Origin: Methanobacterium sp.
GTDB taxonomy: Archaea > Methanobacteriota > Methanobacteria > Methanobacteriales > Methanobacteriaceae
Length of the DNA: 64,000 nt
Direction of reading: 5' to 3'
Assembly: GCA_016222945.1 (NCBI GenBank)
Contig: JACRPY010000002.1
Coordinates: 186,001-250,000 of the forward strand
Shown: positions 17,705-25,914 of the stretch, one piece after another
Numbering within the stretch: position 1 is the stretch's first letter
How the letters are laid out: the number at the start of each line of letters is the position of its first letter
Position numbers and translations under genes: made by a program
The notes under the pieces: generated by a model
The model's input: the letters and a program-made list of their open reading frames with translations, nothing else
What the model was told of the DNA's origin: nothing
Databases searched by the model: none

Positions 17705-17800
17705 CATCTGGAAAGCTAAACTTTAAAGCCGTTTTCACTTGTAATTTCATACTATTTTCTTTTTTATGATGCATTTTTTAATTTCAAAACGTGAGCGACT

Positions 17801-17823
17801 AACTATGACGTTTTATTGATTGG
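17801..17823 (+). promoter_or_regulatory. Element motif copy 1 (before integrase)
   Basis: ACTATGACGTTTTA followed by TTGATTGG; recurs at 21011-21033 with one mismatch in 23 bases, and in weaker form at 23126-23166 and 28195-28219, each in front of a transcription unit. It is probably an operator or promoter element of the integrated element. Confidence 0.55.
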
Positions 17824-17849
17824 TGTATTCTAATGAGGAGGAGAGAAAA

Positions 17850-19133
17850 ATGTTTGAAACAAATAGAAAAATTACAGTCGTAGACGAACCCATATTCCAA
17901 GATTTTTGTATTGAGAGAGATATAAGAGAATCAAGTATTAAAGGTTATAAATATGCTTTACAGAAATATTCAAATTTTACAAACAAGACTTTAGAAGAAT
18001 TAATTGATGAAGCAGAAGAAGAAAACGACTCAAGTATAAAATTACGTAAACGTAAAATTACTAAATATTTAAGAAATTATAAATTAAGACTTGAAGAATT
18101 AGATATGGCTGATAAATCTAGGAAACAAAATATGGTTTTAGTAACATCATTCTACAGGTATTTTGATATAGATTTACCTAAATCTAATGGGAGAAAGTCC
18201 AGAAATTTACGGAAACTACAAACAATAGATGATTTGCCTACTATGGATGAAATCCAAAGATTTCTTGAATATTGTAATAGTACATATAAAGCGATAGTAT
18301 TAACAGGTTTAAGCTCTGGAATGGGCAGCGCAGAAAAAGCTAGTTTGACATTTGAACACTTTTTTAAAGCAATAGATATGTTTCCTTATCCTGAAACCTT
18401 ACCAGAAATTATAGATAAAGCTAAAGCAAAAGGAAATATAGTACTTAAATGGTATATTATTAGAATCAAGACAGGTAATCCATACTTTACGTTCAGTAGC
18501 CCTGAATCTTTAGATCGTATAATAATTTATTTAGAAGAGTTACATCATAAACACCCAGAATATAATCCAAAGCCTAAAGATCGATTATTCAGGAGTATAT
18601 ATTCAAATAAACCTCTTAAACCGAATAATATGTGTAGCATGTTTAATTATATAAATAGAACTAAGGGTTTTAGACGTGTAGATAATCACTATGTAATAAA
18701 GAATCACACCCTACGTAAATATTTTGCAACCACTCTTGAAAATATGAAAGTTCCGCACTTAACCACTAGAAAGTTAATGGGTCATAATATAGATTCAGTT
18801 ACTAATACATATTTCAAAACAGATGTTGAAATTCTTAAAAAAGATTATTTAGAAGCATTAGATAAATTAACAACAAATAAGGTTCAAATAAAGGTTATAG
18901 ATAAAAATCAAGAACTTAAAGATGAGTTTGATAGTTTAAAGGCACTTGTATTAAAAAGTGGCAATTTATTTCCAGAACAGAAAGATTTATATCTTAAAGA
19001 AGAGTTAAAAGAACAGTTAGAGTTTGATAAAAGATATGCTAATGATAAAGCATTTAGAGAAGATTTACTAGAAAAAGAACGAGAATACAAACTAAATTTG
19101 ATAAACAATGGGTATAATAACGCTGTTGGATAA
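17850..19133 (+). CDS. Tyrosine recombinase (integrase)
   Basis: A 427-residue site-specific recombinase. The N-terminal SAM-like core-binding region spans about residues 10-110 and the catalytic domain about 130-350. Visible catalytic features: the beta-hairpin RIKTGNPYFTF, HTLRKYFATTLEN (His-x-x-Arg), LMGHN (second His) and TYFKTD with the nucleophilic Tyr. The box I arginine is not obvious: the equivalent place reads SGMGSAEKASL. A Lys/Glu-rich helical tail of about 80 residues follows. ATG at 17850 is preceded by GAGGAGGAG; a longer TTG-started frame from 17820 is less likely. It integrates or excises the surrounding element. Confidence 0.88.
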   Translation: MFETNRKITVVDEPIFQDFCIERDIRESSIKGYKYALQKYSNFTNKTLEELIDEAEEENDSSIKLRKRKITKYLRNYKLRLEELDMADKSRKQNMVLVTSFYRYFDIDLPKSNGRKSRNLRKLQTIDDLPTMDEIQRFLEYCNSTYKAIVLTGLSSGMGSAEKASLTFEHFFKAIDMFPYPETLPEIIDKAKAKGNIVLKWYIIRIKTGNPYFTFSSPESLDRIIIYLEELHHKHPEYNPKPKDRLFRSIYSNKPLKPNNMCSMFNYINRTKGFRRVDNHYVIKNHTLRKYFATTLENMKVPHLTTRKLMGHNIDSVTNTYFKTDVEILKKDYLEALDKLTTNKVQIKVIDKNQELKDEFDSLKALVLKSGNLFPEQKDLYLKEELKEQLEFDKRYANDKAFREDLLEKEREYKLNLINNGYNNAVG

Positions 19134-19350
19134 TGAGTGAAAAATGCTACAAATAGTAGCAACATCACTACTTTTTTTTAAACTATCCTGACAAAACATT
19201 TAGAATTTTTTCGACTTCCAGATCCATTTATTTTCCTAAAATATAGACACTGTATAATGATGATAGTGTAAAAAGAATATACTTTCAAAGTATCATTAAC
19301 CATCCACATTCAAAGAATTTTCAGATCATTAAGTTTAGGTTCAACCAAAA

Positions 19351-19490
19351 TCATGATAAATCATGATAAATGGTAACAAAGGTAACAAAATATTTGCATT
19401 TTTAATTCGGAGAAAAAAAGTTTTAAAATAGACTAAATAATTTTACGAATTGAAATCACGATTTTTTTGTTACTTTTGTTACTTTTAGAA
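19351..19490. repeat. Iteron-like direct and inverted repeats
   Basis: AATCATGATAAATCATGATA is a tandem repeat, followed by GGTAACAAAGGTAACAAAAT (about 19372-19391). About 80 bases on, TTTTTGTTACTTTTGTTAC (about 19468-19486) is the near-exact inverted copy of the GTAAC pair. Paired direct repeats facing each other across AT-rich DNA are common at plasmid origins. Confidence 0.5.
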
Positions 19491-20288
19491 TATTGGTGAA
19501 AGGGTGTTTCATGAAATAGTAAAATAGAACTAAGTCCTAGAAGGGCTTAAGATGGTATATAAAGAAGTATTTGATTTATAATGGTCTTAATATATTGGAT
19601 GAATTCTTATTTAAAAGCTTAAAAATGTTTAATAGTTGAATATAGAAATTAAAGGTCGTATAGGATGTTTTTAAATTTGTTTTTATAGCTGATAGTCTAA
19701 GCCAATGCACCGGACAAACGTGTTTTTGAAAATTCTGTAACTTTTGAAAATTAATATACGGTGATTTATAATGATTTATCATGATACATTTGTATCTGTT
19801 TTGACATAAAACTTAATGCTGTTAGATTCTTTCTTTTAATCTGTACCTCTCGAAAATATAAGTTTTTATTAAATGGATACTTCGGTTACTTTATTTAAAA
19901 TCACTATCAACATACAGCGTTTATTTAATTGAAAGAATTAGTATAATAAGTGGTTAAGTTTTAATGTTCTATTTGTAATGTTTCATCTATATGTAATAGT
20001 TTATTTTTAGAGTTCTTTTCAGGTTTAAAGTGGTAGTATAGATTTTTTTCTGGAATAGTGGGAGTTAAAGACGCTGTTTATTTTTTGTGTGGTAAGTACA
20101 CCTGTATTACACCTATTAAAGAATAGTCTTACCTTTTTTAGTGGTTCTATTTTATACTTTAAGAAATAGCTATTAAAATTATGCAATTAAACCACTATTA
20201 AACTGATAATTATCTTATGACTTTCAATTTAATTATATATCTTTGTTTTTATATCCTTATCTTGTAATATCTCAAATTAGGTCTATTG

Positions 20289-20304
20289 GGACATCGGTAT
20301 GTCC
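20289..20304. promoter_or_regulatory. Palindrome GGACAT-CGGT-ATGTCC
   Basis: A perfect 6+6 bp inverted repeat with 4-base spacer, rare GC-richer sequence in an AT-rich gene-free stretch. It could be a binding site for an element-encoded regulator. Confidence 0.35.
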
Positions 20305-21010
20305 GTATAGCATAAATTTAGAAAAAATGAAGGGTACTATCAATAATAAGACTTTTTTAAAAAAACTGGTTTAACTTAAAGTAAATGATATTTCCAATTA
20401 ATTTAATTACTTGTATAATTACCTTTATATACTAGTTTAGTAAAATTGCAAGTGTAAAAATCATTATAAATCATTATAAATTATTTAATTATTTTTTTAC
20501 TACTTTTTAGAATCTTTTAATGCTAATTTGATTAACCAAATAAGAAGATCATAGACTATAAAGAAAAGGTACAACCACCGACCAGCTTAAAAAAAGCCAA
20601 GTATACCCCTCATAAATACCTCTTTCTAAACATTTATACCATAAACCACCTTAAAAATCGAGTGTCAGAAAGATATATGATAAATAAAACATTAAAACCC
20701 TTATTTATAATTCATTCTATTTTAATATCAGTTTTAAACTTTATACCACCACTGAATTAATGAAAAATATACGATTCAAGCTTTTTTTATAAATTTTATA
20801 TTTTTTTAGATTATAAAATTCGATGTCGAGTTGGTTACATTAAATTATCTTTACACCATAAAATTATAGGACTTATGATCATAAATTCTTTTTAATTAAG
20901 TCTATCTTTAAGTATTCTACATCAGTTTATATTTTTTAGCTTTTTTCATCCTTCCTCATCAACAGGGTCTTATTTTTTGGTACTTTTTCAGGTTTTTTAA
21001 AATATAAATT

Positions 21011-21033
21011 AACTATGACGTTTTAGTGATTGG
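21011..21033 (+). promoter_or_regulatory. Element motif copy 2 (before zinc-finger gene)
   Basis: ACTATGACGTTTTA followed by GTGATTGG, 22 of 23 bases identical to the copy before the integrase. It overlaps the first unit of the 39-bp tandem repeat at 21026-21085. Confidence 0.55.
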
Positions 21034-21085
21034 ACCATATATATTGAGGGCTGTCTTACCTGAGGTGATTGGACCATATATATTG
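21026..21085 (+). repeat. Tandem duplicated promoter-like repeat, 39-bp period
   Basis: TGATTGGACCATATATATTG occurs at 21027-21046 and again at 21066-21085. Each copy includes a CATATATATTG TATA-like core preceded by ACC. The duplication lies directly upstream of the zinc-finger gene and is probably a doubled promoter. Confidence 0.6.
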
Positions 21086-21097
21086 TGGGGCGATATT

Positions 21098-21313
21098 ATG
21101 AGAAGTAATTGGAAATATTGTAAACATTGCAAAAAAGCTTTTTATGGCCAGTATAATAAGCTTTATTGTAGTGATAAATGCAGGAAAAAGGCACATTATA
21201 GGTCTAAAAAGCCTTTAGAATTTAAAACGTGTGTTAAATGTGGAACTGAATTTAAACCAAGACACAATAACCAAACACGTTGTGTTAAATGTTCTAGATA
21301 TATTATATTTTAA
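21098..21313 (+). CDS. Small double zinc-finger protein
   Basis: A 71-residue basic protein with two treble-clef or ribbon-like zinc sites: CKHCKKAFYGQYNKLYCSDKC (CxxC...CxxxC) and CVKCGTEFKPRHNNQTRCVKC (CxxC...CxxC). Such proteins on archaeal mobile elements are usually nucleic-acid binding regulators. I start it at the ATG at 21098 (MRSNWKYCKHC) because GGGGCGA precedes it. The longer open frame from 21026 only translates the tandem repeat (VIGPYIL twice). First gene of the element's rightward block. Confidence 0.75.
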   Translation: MRSNWKYCKHCKKAFYGQYNKLYCSDKCRKKAHYRSKKPLEFKTCVKCGTEFKPRHNNQTRCVKCSRYIIF

Positions 21314-21429
21314 ATCGTATTTTTAAACCGTCTAATTTACAGCAGTAATAATAATATCAATTTTGTAATATTTTTCTAAATACTTGTTTTTATTTCTTCT
21401 TTGTTATTTTAAAGGTCTAATAGTTATTA

Positions 21430-21445
21430 TATAACATGTGTTATA
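21430..21445. promoter_or_regulatory. Palindrome TATAACA-TG-TGTTATA
   Basis: A perfect 7+7 bp inverted repeat in the long gap between the zinc-finger gene and the HTH gene. Its size fits an operator overlapping a TATA-like sequence; the binding protein is unknown. Confidence 0.35.
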
Positions 21446-21534
21446 AAGCTGATTTTAAATCTAAATGTTATTATAGCGTGGGGAGAATGAGAGTAAATAT
21501 TTTTTATAAGTTTATTTTTTTAGTAAGTAATCTT

Positions 21535-21667
21535 CCGAAAGACATGTCAAATAGTCTTTTATTAACCAGAAGGTTATGATTAGAAACCTCTTTAGGTTAG
21601 TATTCTTATTTAAAGTTGAACACCTAAAGGGGCTAGTCTATGACTAGAAATAAAGCATGTCTTCTTT
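21535..21667 (+). ncRNA. Candidate structured RNA (multi-hairpin)
   Basis: A closing stem AAGACATG (21539-21546) / CATGTCTT (21656-21663) encloses three perfect hairpins: TAACC-AGAA-GGTTA (21563-21576), AACCT-CTTT-AGGTT (21585-21598) and CTAGTC-TAT-GACTAG (21633-21647). A competing stem AAAGAC/GTCTTT can form at the 5' end. The layout is that of a branched RNA of about 125 nt in an otherwise gene-free 500-base gap, either an independent small RNA or a leader of the HTH gene at 21811. It has no match to tRNA or rRNA. Confidence 0.4.
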
Positions 21668-21810
21668 TATTGTAAACGAGCATTACACATTTTAAATGGT
21701 TTTTTAATGGTTTAAACTGTTTAATTCCATTTATTTTTTATTTTTTTTGTGAAGCTTAATAAAGAAATATATAAGTAAAAGGAAGACTAAAAAGAACGGA
21801 GGTATTGTTT

Positions 21811-22017
21811 ATGGTAGAAAACAGAGAGAATAGAAGTCCTTTAACATTTGGAGAGATAGTTAGGACACTAAAGGCGGATATAACCTTGAATATATACGAA
21901 TTAACCTATAAACTCAATTGTAGTGATGGGGTTATATATAGAAGGATAGTAGAATCTGAAACAGGTATTAGAGGTCTTTCAGGTCTTAAACAAGCTATAA
22001 GAGAAGGGAGAATTTAA
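21811..22017 (+). CDS. Small putative helix-turn-helix protein
   Basis: A 68-residue protein. The stretch LNIYELTYKLNCSDGVIYRRI looks like a helix-turn-helix: a first helix, a short turn with NCSDG, and a recognition helix with Arg residues. It is probably a transcription or copy-control regulator of the element; no family is recognised. The ATG at 21811 is 7 bases after GGAGGT; an in-frame TTG at 21805 is less well placed. It heads a series of very small same-strand genes up to 22961. Confidence 0.65.
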   Translation: MVENRENRSPLTFGEIVRTLKADITLNIYELTYKLNCSDGVIYRRIVESETGIRGLSGLKQAIREGRI

Positions 22018-22054
22018 TTTCCCTTTAATTTACACTTTTTAAGGCAGTGATAAC

Positions 22055-22177
22055 ATGAGGATTATTAAAAACACTAGAACAGGTAACTACAAGTCTAAAG
22101 ATGTAATAGATAAGATTTTACTTGAAGAAAGGAAGCGTATTCAGGAAAATGAACGCAAATCTAAGGATATTTTATAA
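22055..22177 (+). CDS. Very small basic protein (40 aa)
   Basis: Encodes MRIIKNTRTGNYKSKDVIDK... ending in KSKDIL, 40 residues, rich in Lys, Arg and Glu. It lies between two other small genes on the same strand with short gaps. A weak AAGGCAGTGA precedes the ATG. The frame is short, so evidence rests on position in the gene run and on coding-like composition. Function unknown. Confidence 0.45.
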   Translation: MRIIKNTRTGNYKSKDVIDKILLEERKRIQENERKSKDIL

Positions 22178-22194
22178 AGAAGAGGTGGTTTTAC

Positions 22195-22326
22195 ATGGTA
22201 AGTAAAGAAAAAGAAATAGAGTTCCCAGATTATAATTATAACAGAGTTAAAAAGGGTTTATTAGAAAGTGGACAAGGTCATGGGCTTTTAAAGATAGAAA
22301 AGAGGAATAAAGACGATAAGTCTTAA
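22195..22326 (+). CDS. Very small hydrophilic protein (43 aa)
   Basis: Encodes MVSKEKEIEFPDYNYNRVKK... ending in KRNKDDKS. A good ribosome binding site (AGAGGTGG) precedes the ATG, and it ends 13 bases before the next gene. No family recognised; part of the element's run of small genes. Confidence 0.55.
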   Translation: MVSKEKEIEFPDYNYNRVKKGLLESGQGHGLLKIEKRNKDDKS

Positions 22327-22339
22327 GGAGGTGTTTTAA

Positions 22340-22660
22340 ATGTTCGTTTCTGATAAAGAACTTACCGAAATATATAAGAATGATCTAGAAATTATTAGAA
22401 ATTGGTCGGTTAAAGTTTTTAAGGCTGATACTGTACTTTATAAGCAAATGGGATTAATTTTAAGGGATTATAAAGAAGGATCAGAATCTAAGTTTTTAGG
22501 TTCGGAATATATGAAACTTATGGAAGACTTTAAAGCTAAAACAGATAAAAAAACTAAGTTTTTTAGTATAAGGGGGATACATTTACGAAATAGGAAAATC
22601 ATAGTTAGTATAAGCCGTAAGGACGAAATAGACTATTCAGTAATGTATAATATAGGTTAA
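22340..22660 (+). CDS. Hypothetical element protein (106 aa)
   Basis: A 106-residue Lys-rich soluble protein with predicted helices in the first 70 residues and a short beta-rich end (RNRKIIVSISRKDEIDYSVMY). It has a strong ribosome binding site, AAGGAGGTG, 7 bases before the ATG. I recognise no domain. It stands in the small-gene operon upstream of the replication gene. Confidence 0.65.
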   Translation: MFVSDKELTEIYKNDLEIIRNWSVKVFKADTVLYKQMGLILRDYKEGSESKFLGSEYMKLMEDFKAKTDKKTKFFSIRGIHLRNRKIIVSISRKDEIDYSVMYNIG

Positions 22661-22728
22661 ACCTATAATTTTACTTTTTTTATGATTTTCATTAACGAAA
22701 TAAGAAAGAGAATAAGAATGAGGATAAT

Positions 22729-22800
22729 ATGATAAAGGATTTTGACAGACAAAGAAGGGTTTTAACTACTTTAAATGAGGGGGAATGCAAATGGTATTAA
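22729..22800 (+). CDS. Possible micro-protein (23 aa) overlapping the next gene
   Basis: Encodes MIKDFDRQRRVLTTLNEGEC plus KWY. GAGGAT precedes the ATG at close spacing and the frame overlaps the start of the 56-residue gene at 22791 by 10 bases, which suggests translational coupling. The length is too short to be sure it is a functional product. Confidence 0.3.
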   Translation: MIKDFDRQRRVLTTLNEGECKWY

Positions 22801-22961
22801 AAGATTGGTCAAGAGAATTGCTTGAAGAATTATATGGTAGTGATTTAGAGTTGATGGAGATAGTTAGGCGTTTACCTGGCTGTACTTATGAAGAAGCAAG
22901 GGTGATTCTTGAAGTTGAAAAGTGCTTCAGATTAGGGAAATTAAGAGAAAACGAATACTAA
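22791..22961 (+). CDS. Small UBA-like helical protein (56 aa)
   Basis: A 56-residue acidic protein, MVLKDWSRELLEELYGSDLE followed by LMEIVRRLPGCTYEEARVIL. The pattern of three short helices with a GCTYEEAR turn resembles a UBA-like three-helix bundle, which is only a suggestion. GAGGGGGAATG lies upstream at good distance from the ATG. Last gene of the small-gene series before the replication protein. Confidence 0.6.
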   Translation: MVLKDWSRELLEELYGSDLELMEIVRRLPGCTYEEARVILEVEKCFRLGKLRENEY

Positions 22962-23125
22962 TTTAATAAGATACTCATTTTTTTTTAATTTATTTATTTT
23001 TTGTAGTATTCTCTAATTAATTTGCATTTTGAAGCTTGTTTTTATATATTTTTTATTAGATTTTTTCCAAACAACTTCATTATACAGTGTTATATCCGAT
23101 TTTAAGCTTTTATAGTCTTCAGAAA

Positions 23126-23166
23126 TTAACTGTTTCATTTTAGTGATTAGTGCATTATAATGAGGG
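23126..23166 (+). promoter_or_regulatory. Element motif copy 3 (before replication gene)
   Basis: TTAACT, six diverged bases, then TTTTAGTGATTAGTGCATTA and TAATGAGGG. It aligns without gaps to the copy before the integrase (TTTTATTGATTGGTGTATTC, TAATGAGG). It sits 25-65 bases before the replication ATG. Confidence 0.5.
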
Positions 23167-23190
23167 AAGATTTTAAGAAGGTGGTTTAAT

Positions 23191-25449
23191 ATGAATGAGA
23201 ATGGATTTAAATTTACTGAAGTTTTTAATTATGCTAAAAAGATAGCATTATCATCTAAAGATCAAGTAAGGTATGGTGGAAATCCTAAAGCACCATGTGT
23301 TGACTGGGATAAACAGCCAGATGATTATAAAGGATTTAATGATAATAATTATGGTACTGCTATTGTTTGTGATTATATTAATGACTTAAATCAGTATTTA
23401 GTAGTAATTGATTTAGATGTTCCTAAACATGATGATCATATACCTATAGATGTTTTAAAGGAATGTATACAGTTTGCAATTAATGACACCTATAGTGTTA
23501 AATCTGCTTCTGGTGGTTATCATATTTACTTATTATCTGAGAAAAAACCAATAGCTAAACAACCAAAGCTAAATATTGATTATAAGCATAACGGATACAT
23601 AATAGCTGATTATAGGTATAATAAAGCTGGTGATAAGGAATATTATACTAAATTAGAAGAATCTCCAGAGATTATTTATTCAGTTGAAAACGCAGATGTA
23701 GTTTTAAACAAGCTATTAACAGATTTAGAAGATAAAGGACATTCTTTAACTCCTAAAACTGAATATTTAAACCAAATAGCTACGATTATAACTAAAAATC
23801 TACGTAAAGGAAATAGAAACGATCTAGTATTTTATTTATCTGGTTATTTAAGAAAGAAATCCTTTGATCATGACACAACTACTCAAATAGTTAGAATTGC
23901 TTTTAAGGACGATGAAGAGCTAACAGAAAGACTTCAAGTAGTAAATAGAGCTTACAAACAAGATATGCACAGATTAAATGGGTGGAAGGGATTAAATAAA
24001 CATTTAAATAGTTCAGACTTAAAGGAATTAGAAGCTCTAGTGGGTGGTGATGAATTAAGTCTAAAAAACAATATTATGAGAACTTTAGCTAAACAAGTAG
24101 AACCAAAACCGAAATTACTAGCTAACTACTTAAACAGCGAATTAACACTTTATAAAGACCCTAAGCTAATGAAATACTATGAAAGGAAAGAAGACGGAAC
24201 TATAATAGAAATAAACAGTATAAGAATCGAAGAATTTATGAATGGTGTTTTTGGTAATAATCAAATAACAGCGTCTAAATGTAAATCTATGCTTAATTAT
24301 GTGACTAATCACATTAAACGAAACTATGATATTATATTATTTAATAATGGTTATTTAAATACACGAACTAGAGAATTTAATCCTAATAAATCTGAATTAG
24401 AAGAAATACCAAAGCTTTCACTACCTTTTAATTACAATAGCGAAGCTAAAGAAGGGAGAATTAAAACACTGTTAGATGACATATTAAATAATCCTAAATA
24501 TCCAAACGATAAGGAATTATGGCTTAGAGTAGTAGGACACGCTTTTATTGGTGCTAATCGAATAGGTAAGATGGTTATGGTACAAGGAGAATCAGGTACA
24601 GGAAAAAGTACACTTTCTACTATACTAAAACGGGTTTTTACAGGATCTTTTTCAGAAGTAAAGACACAAGCAATAGTTAGGAATGAAAGATTTACTTTAC
24701 ATTCTTTAATCGGTAATTCAATTAATATAGATGATGATATAGCAAATGGTATGTTGAAAGGTATAGGAAATCTAAACACTTTAATTACTGGAAACGGTCT
24801 AGAAGTTGAAATTAAAGGAGAAAACCGAAAGATACAAGCAGAAGCCGAACAAATACCGAAATTATTTGCTAATGGTAACACTTTACCTCCTATTGTTGGA
24901 ACGGGTATAGAAAGAAGGCTTTTATTAATACATGCCAACAATCAGATAAGCTACGAGAAAAAGGACGACTACTTACAAGCAGATATACTTTCAGGTAAAT
25001 ATGATAAAGATGGAATCGAATGGCTAATATATACAGCTATTAATCTATATTTAGATATGCAAGACGAACCATTAACCAATAAAGCAGAAGAGGAACGAAT
25101 GAAAAGAGAATATGATTATAAAGCTTATCCACTTAAATGTGCAATAGAAGAGATATTTGAAGATTCTTACGAAGAAATGGATTATATAGATAGGAAAGAT
25201 GTTTATAAATATCTTAAACAATGGTCTAAACAAGCATATAAGAAAGGGTTAATAAGTTCAGAACACCGGAAACCTTCGGCTCAACAAATAAACAAAGCAA
25301 TGGATAAATCAGGATACTCCCACAGACAGAAAAAGGTAAATCTGGGATCTTTAAGAGTATACGAAGACATAAGACTTAAAGACCATTATAAACAGAAATT
25401 CACACCTGAAACAAACCAACAAGACCAAATAACATTAATAGAAGCCTAA
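23191..25449 (+). CDS. Replication protein: primase-polymerase plus SF3 helicase
   Basis: A 752-residue protein with three regions. Residues about 20-180 form an archaeo-eukaryotic primase-polymerase domain: acidic DLD at 74-76 in LVVIDLDVP and SASGGYHIYLL at 105-115. A helical linker near 195-270 (KNLRKGNRNDLVFYLSGYLRK) resembles PriCT. Residues about 430-610 hold a superfamily 3 helicase of the D5/P4 type: Walker A GESGTGKST near 468, Walker B INIDDD near 510, and sensor KLFANGNTLPP near 558. A C-terminal winged-helix-like part follows. This layout is standard for replication initiators of archaeal plasmids and viruses. Start ATG follows AAGGTGGT. Confidence 0.88.
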   Translation: MNENGFKFTEVFNYAKKIALSSKDQVRYGGNPKAPCVDWDKQPDDYKGFNDNNYGTAIVCDYINDLNQYLVVIDLDVPKHDDHIPIDVLKECIQFAINDTYSVKSASGGYHIYLLSEKKPIAKQPKLNIDYKHNGYIIADYRYNKAGDKEYYTKLEESPEIIYSVENADVVLNKLLTDLEDKGHSLTPKTEYLNQIATIITKNLRKGNRNDLVFYLSGYLRKKSFDHDTTTQIVRIAFKDDEELTERLQVVNRAYKQDMHRLNGWKGLNKHLNSSDLKELEALVGGDELSLKNNIMRTLAKQVEPKPKLLANYLNSELTLYKDPKLMKYYERKEDGTIIEINSIRIEEFMNGVFGNNQITASKCKSMLNYVTNHIKRNYDIILFNNGYLNTRTREFNPNKSELEEIPKLSLPFNYNSEAKEGRIKTLLDDILNNPKYPNDKELWLRVVGHAFIGANRIGKMVMVQGESGTGKSTLSTILKRVFTGSFSEVKTQAIVRNERFTLHSLIGNSINIDDDIANGMLKGIGNLNTLITGNGLEVEIKGENRKIQAEAEQIPKLFANGNTLPPIVGTGIERRLLLIHANNQISYEKKDDYLQADILSGKYDKDGIEWLIYTAINLYLDMQDEPLTNKAEEERMKREYDYKAYPLKCAIEEIFEDSYEEMDYIDRKDVYKYLKQWSKQAYKKGLISSEHRKPSAQQINKAMDKSGYSHRQKKVNLGSLRVYEDIRLKDHYKQKFTPETNQQDQITLIEA

Positions 25450-25638
25450 ACACCTTTTTTAATATTTATTATTAGGTAAAGAAAACACACTTATTTTTAC
25501 TTTCTCAGGTAATCAAACATGCTAAAAAATTTTTTTATGGCTTTTAATCTAGTTTAAAAAATTAACTTTTGGTAAACGGATAGGAGAAATTTTAAATATA
25601 TAAAAATAACAATATAAACCTTCAATGGGGTAAAATGT

Positions 25639-25914
25639 ATGGATATTGAAGAAAAATGGATAAAGGATAATTGGAATATAGAAGAGATAGATTTAATTTC
25701 AGATACATATTATATATCCTTTTGGCTAAAAGAAGATTTAAAAAAGTTCATTGATAAATGTTTTGAATATGACATTCCAATGACTTTTTCGCCACCGTAC
25801 GCCTTAGCTATACCCAAATATAAACTTAAACTGTTAATAAAAAAAATTGAAAACAATGAAAAAGTTAAGGAGCAAAAGTTTTCTCAGGAAAGTCCTCTTT
25901 CATTACTTCATTAA
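25639..25914 (+). CDS. Hypothetical element protein (91 aa)
   Basis: A 91-residue protein with an acidic N-terminal half (IEEKWIKDNWNIEEIDLIS) and a basic C-terminal half (YKLKLLIKKIENNEK). No family recognised. A TTTAAATATATAAAA box about 45 bases upstream and GGGG near the ATG support expression. Its 3' end overlaps the convergent GHKL ATPase gene by 50 bases, so the last residues may not be constrained. Confidence 0.55.
   Translation: MDIEEKWIKDNWNIEEIDLISDTYYISFWLKEDLKKFIDKCFEYDIPMTFSPPYALAIPKYKLKLLIKKIENNEKVKEQKFSQESPLSLLH

Larger units (their letters stand above)
19134..21010. other. Gene-free 1.9 kb region of the element (possible replication origin)
   Basis: No convincing gene is present on either strand; small open frames are short and lack ribosome binding sites. 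The region is about 75-80 percent AT and carries several repeats: tandem ATCATGATAA units (19351-19372), paired GTAACAAA/TTTGTTAC repeats (19373-19490), ATCATTATAA repeats near 20462, and the palindrome GGACAT-CGGT-ATGTCC. Position between integrase and replication modules and this repeat content fit an origin or an antisense/regulatory region. Confidence 0.5.

Noticed and set aside
19576..19782. 68-codon minus-strand open frame in the gene-free region
   Set aside because: No ribosome binding site, no coding composition, lies in repeat-rich AT sequence.
21026..21097. Start of the zinc-finger gene at 21026
   Set aside because: The 24 extra codons only translate the tandem promoter repeat; a ribosome binding site precedes the ATG at 21098.
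24432..24941. 169-codon minus-strand open frame inside the replication gene
   Set aside because: Antisense shadow of the helicase domain.
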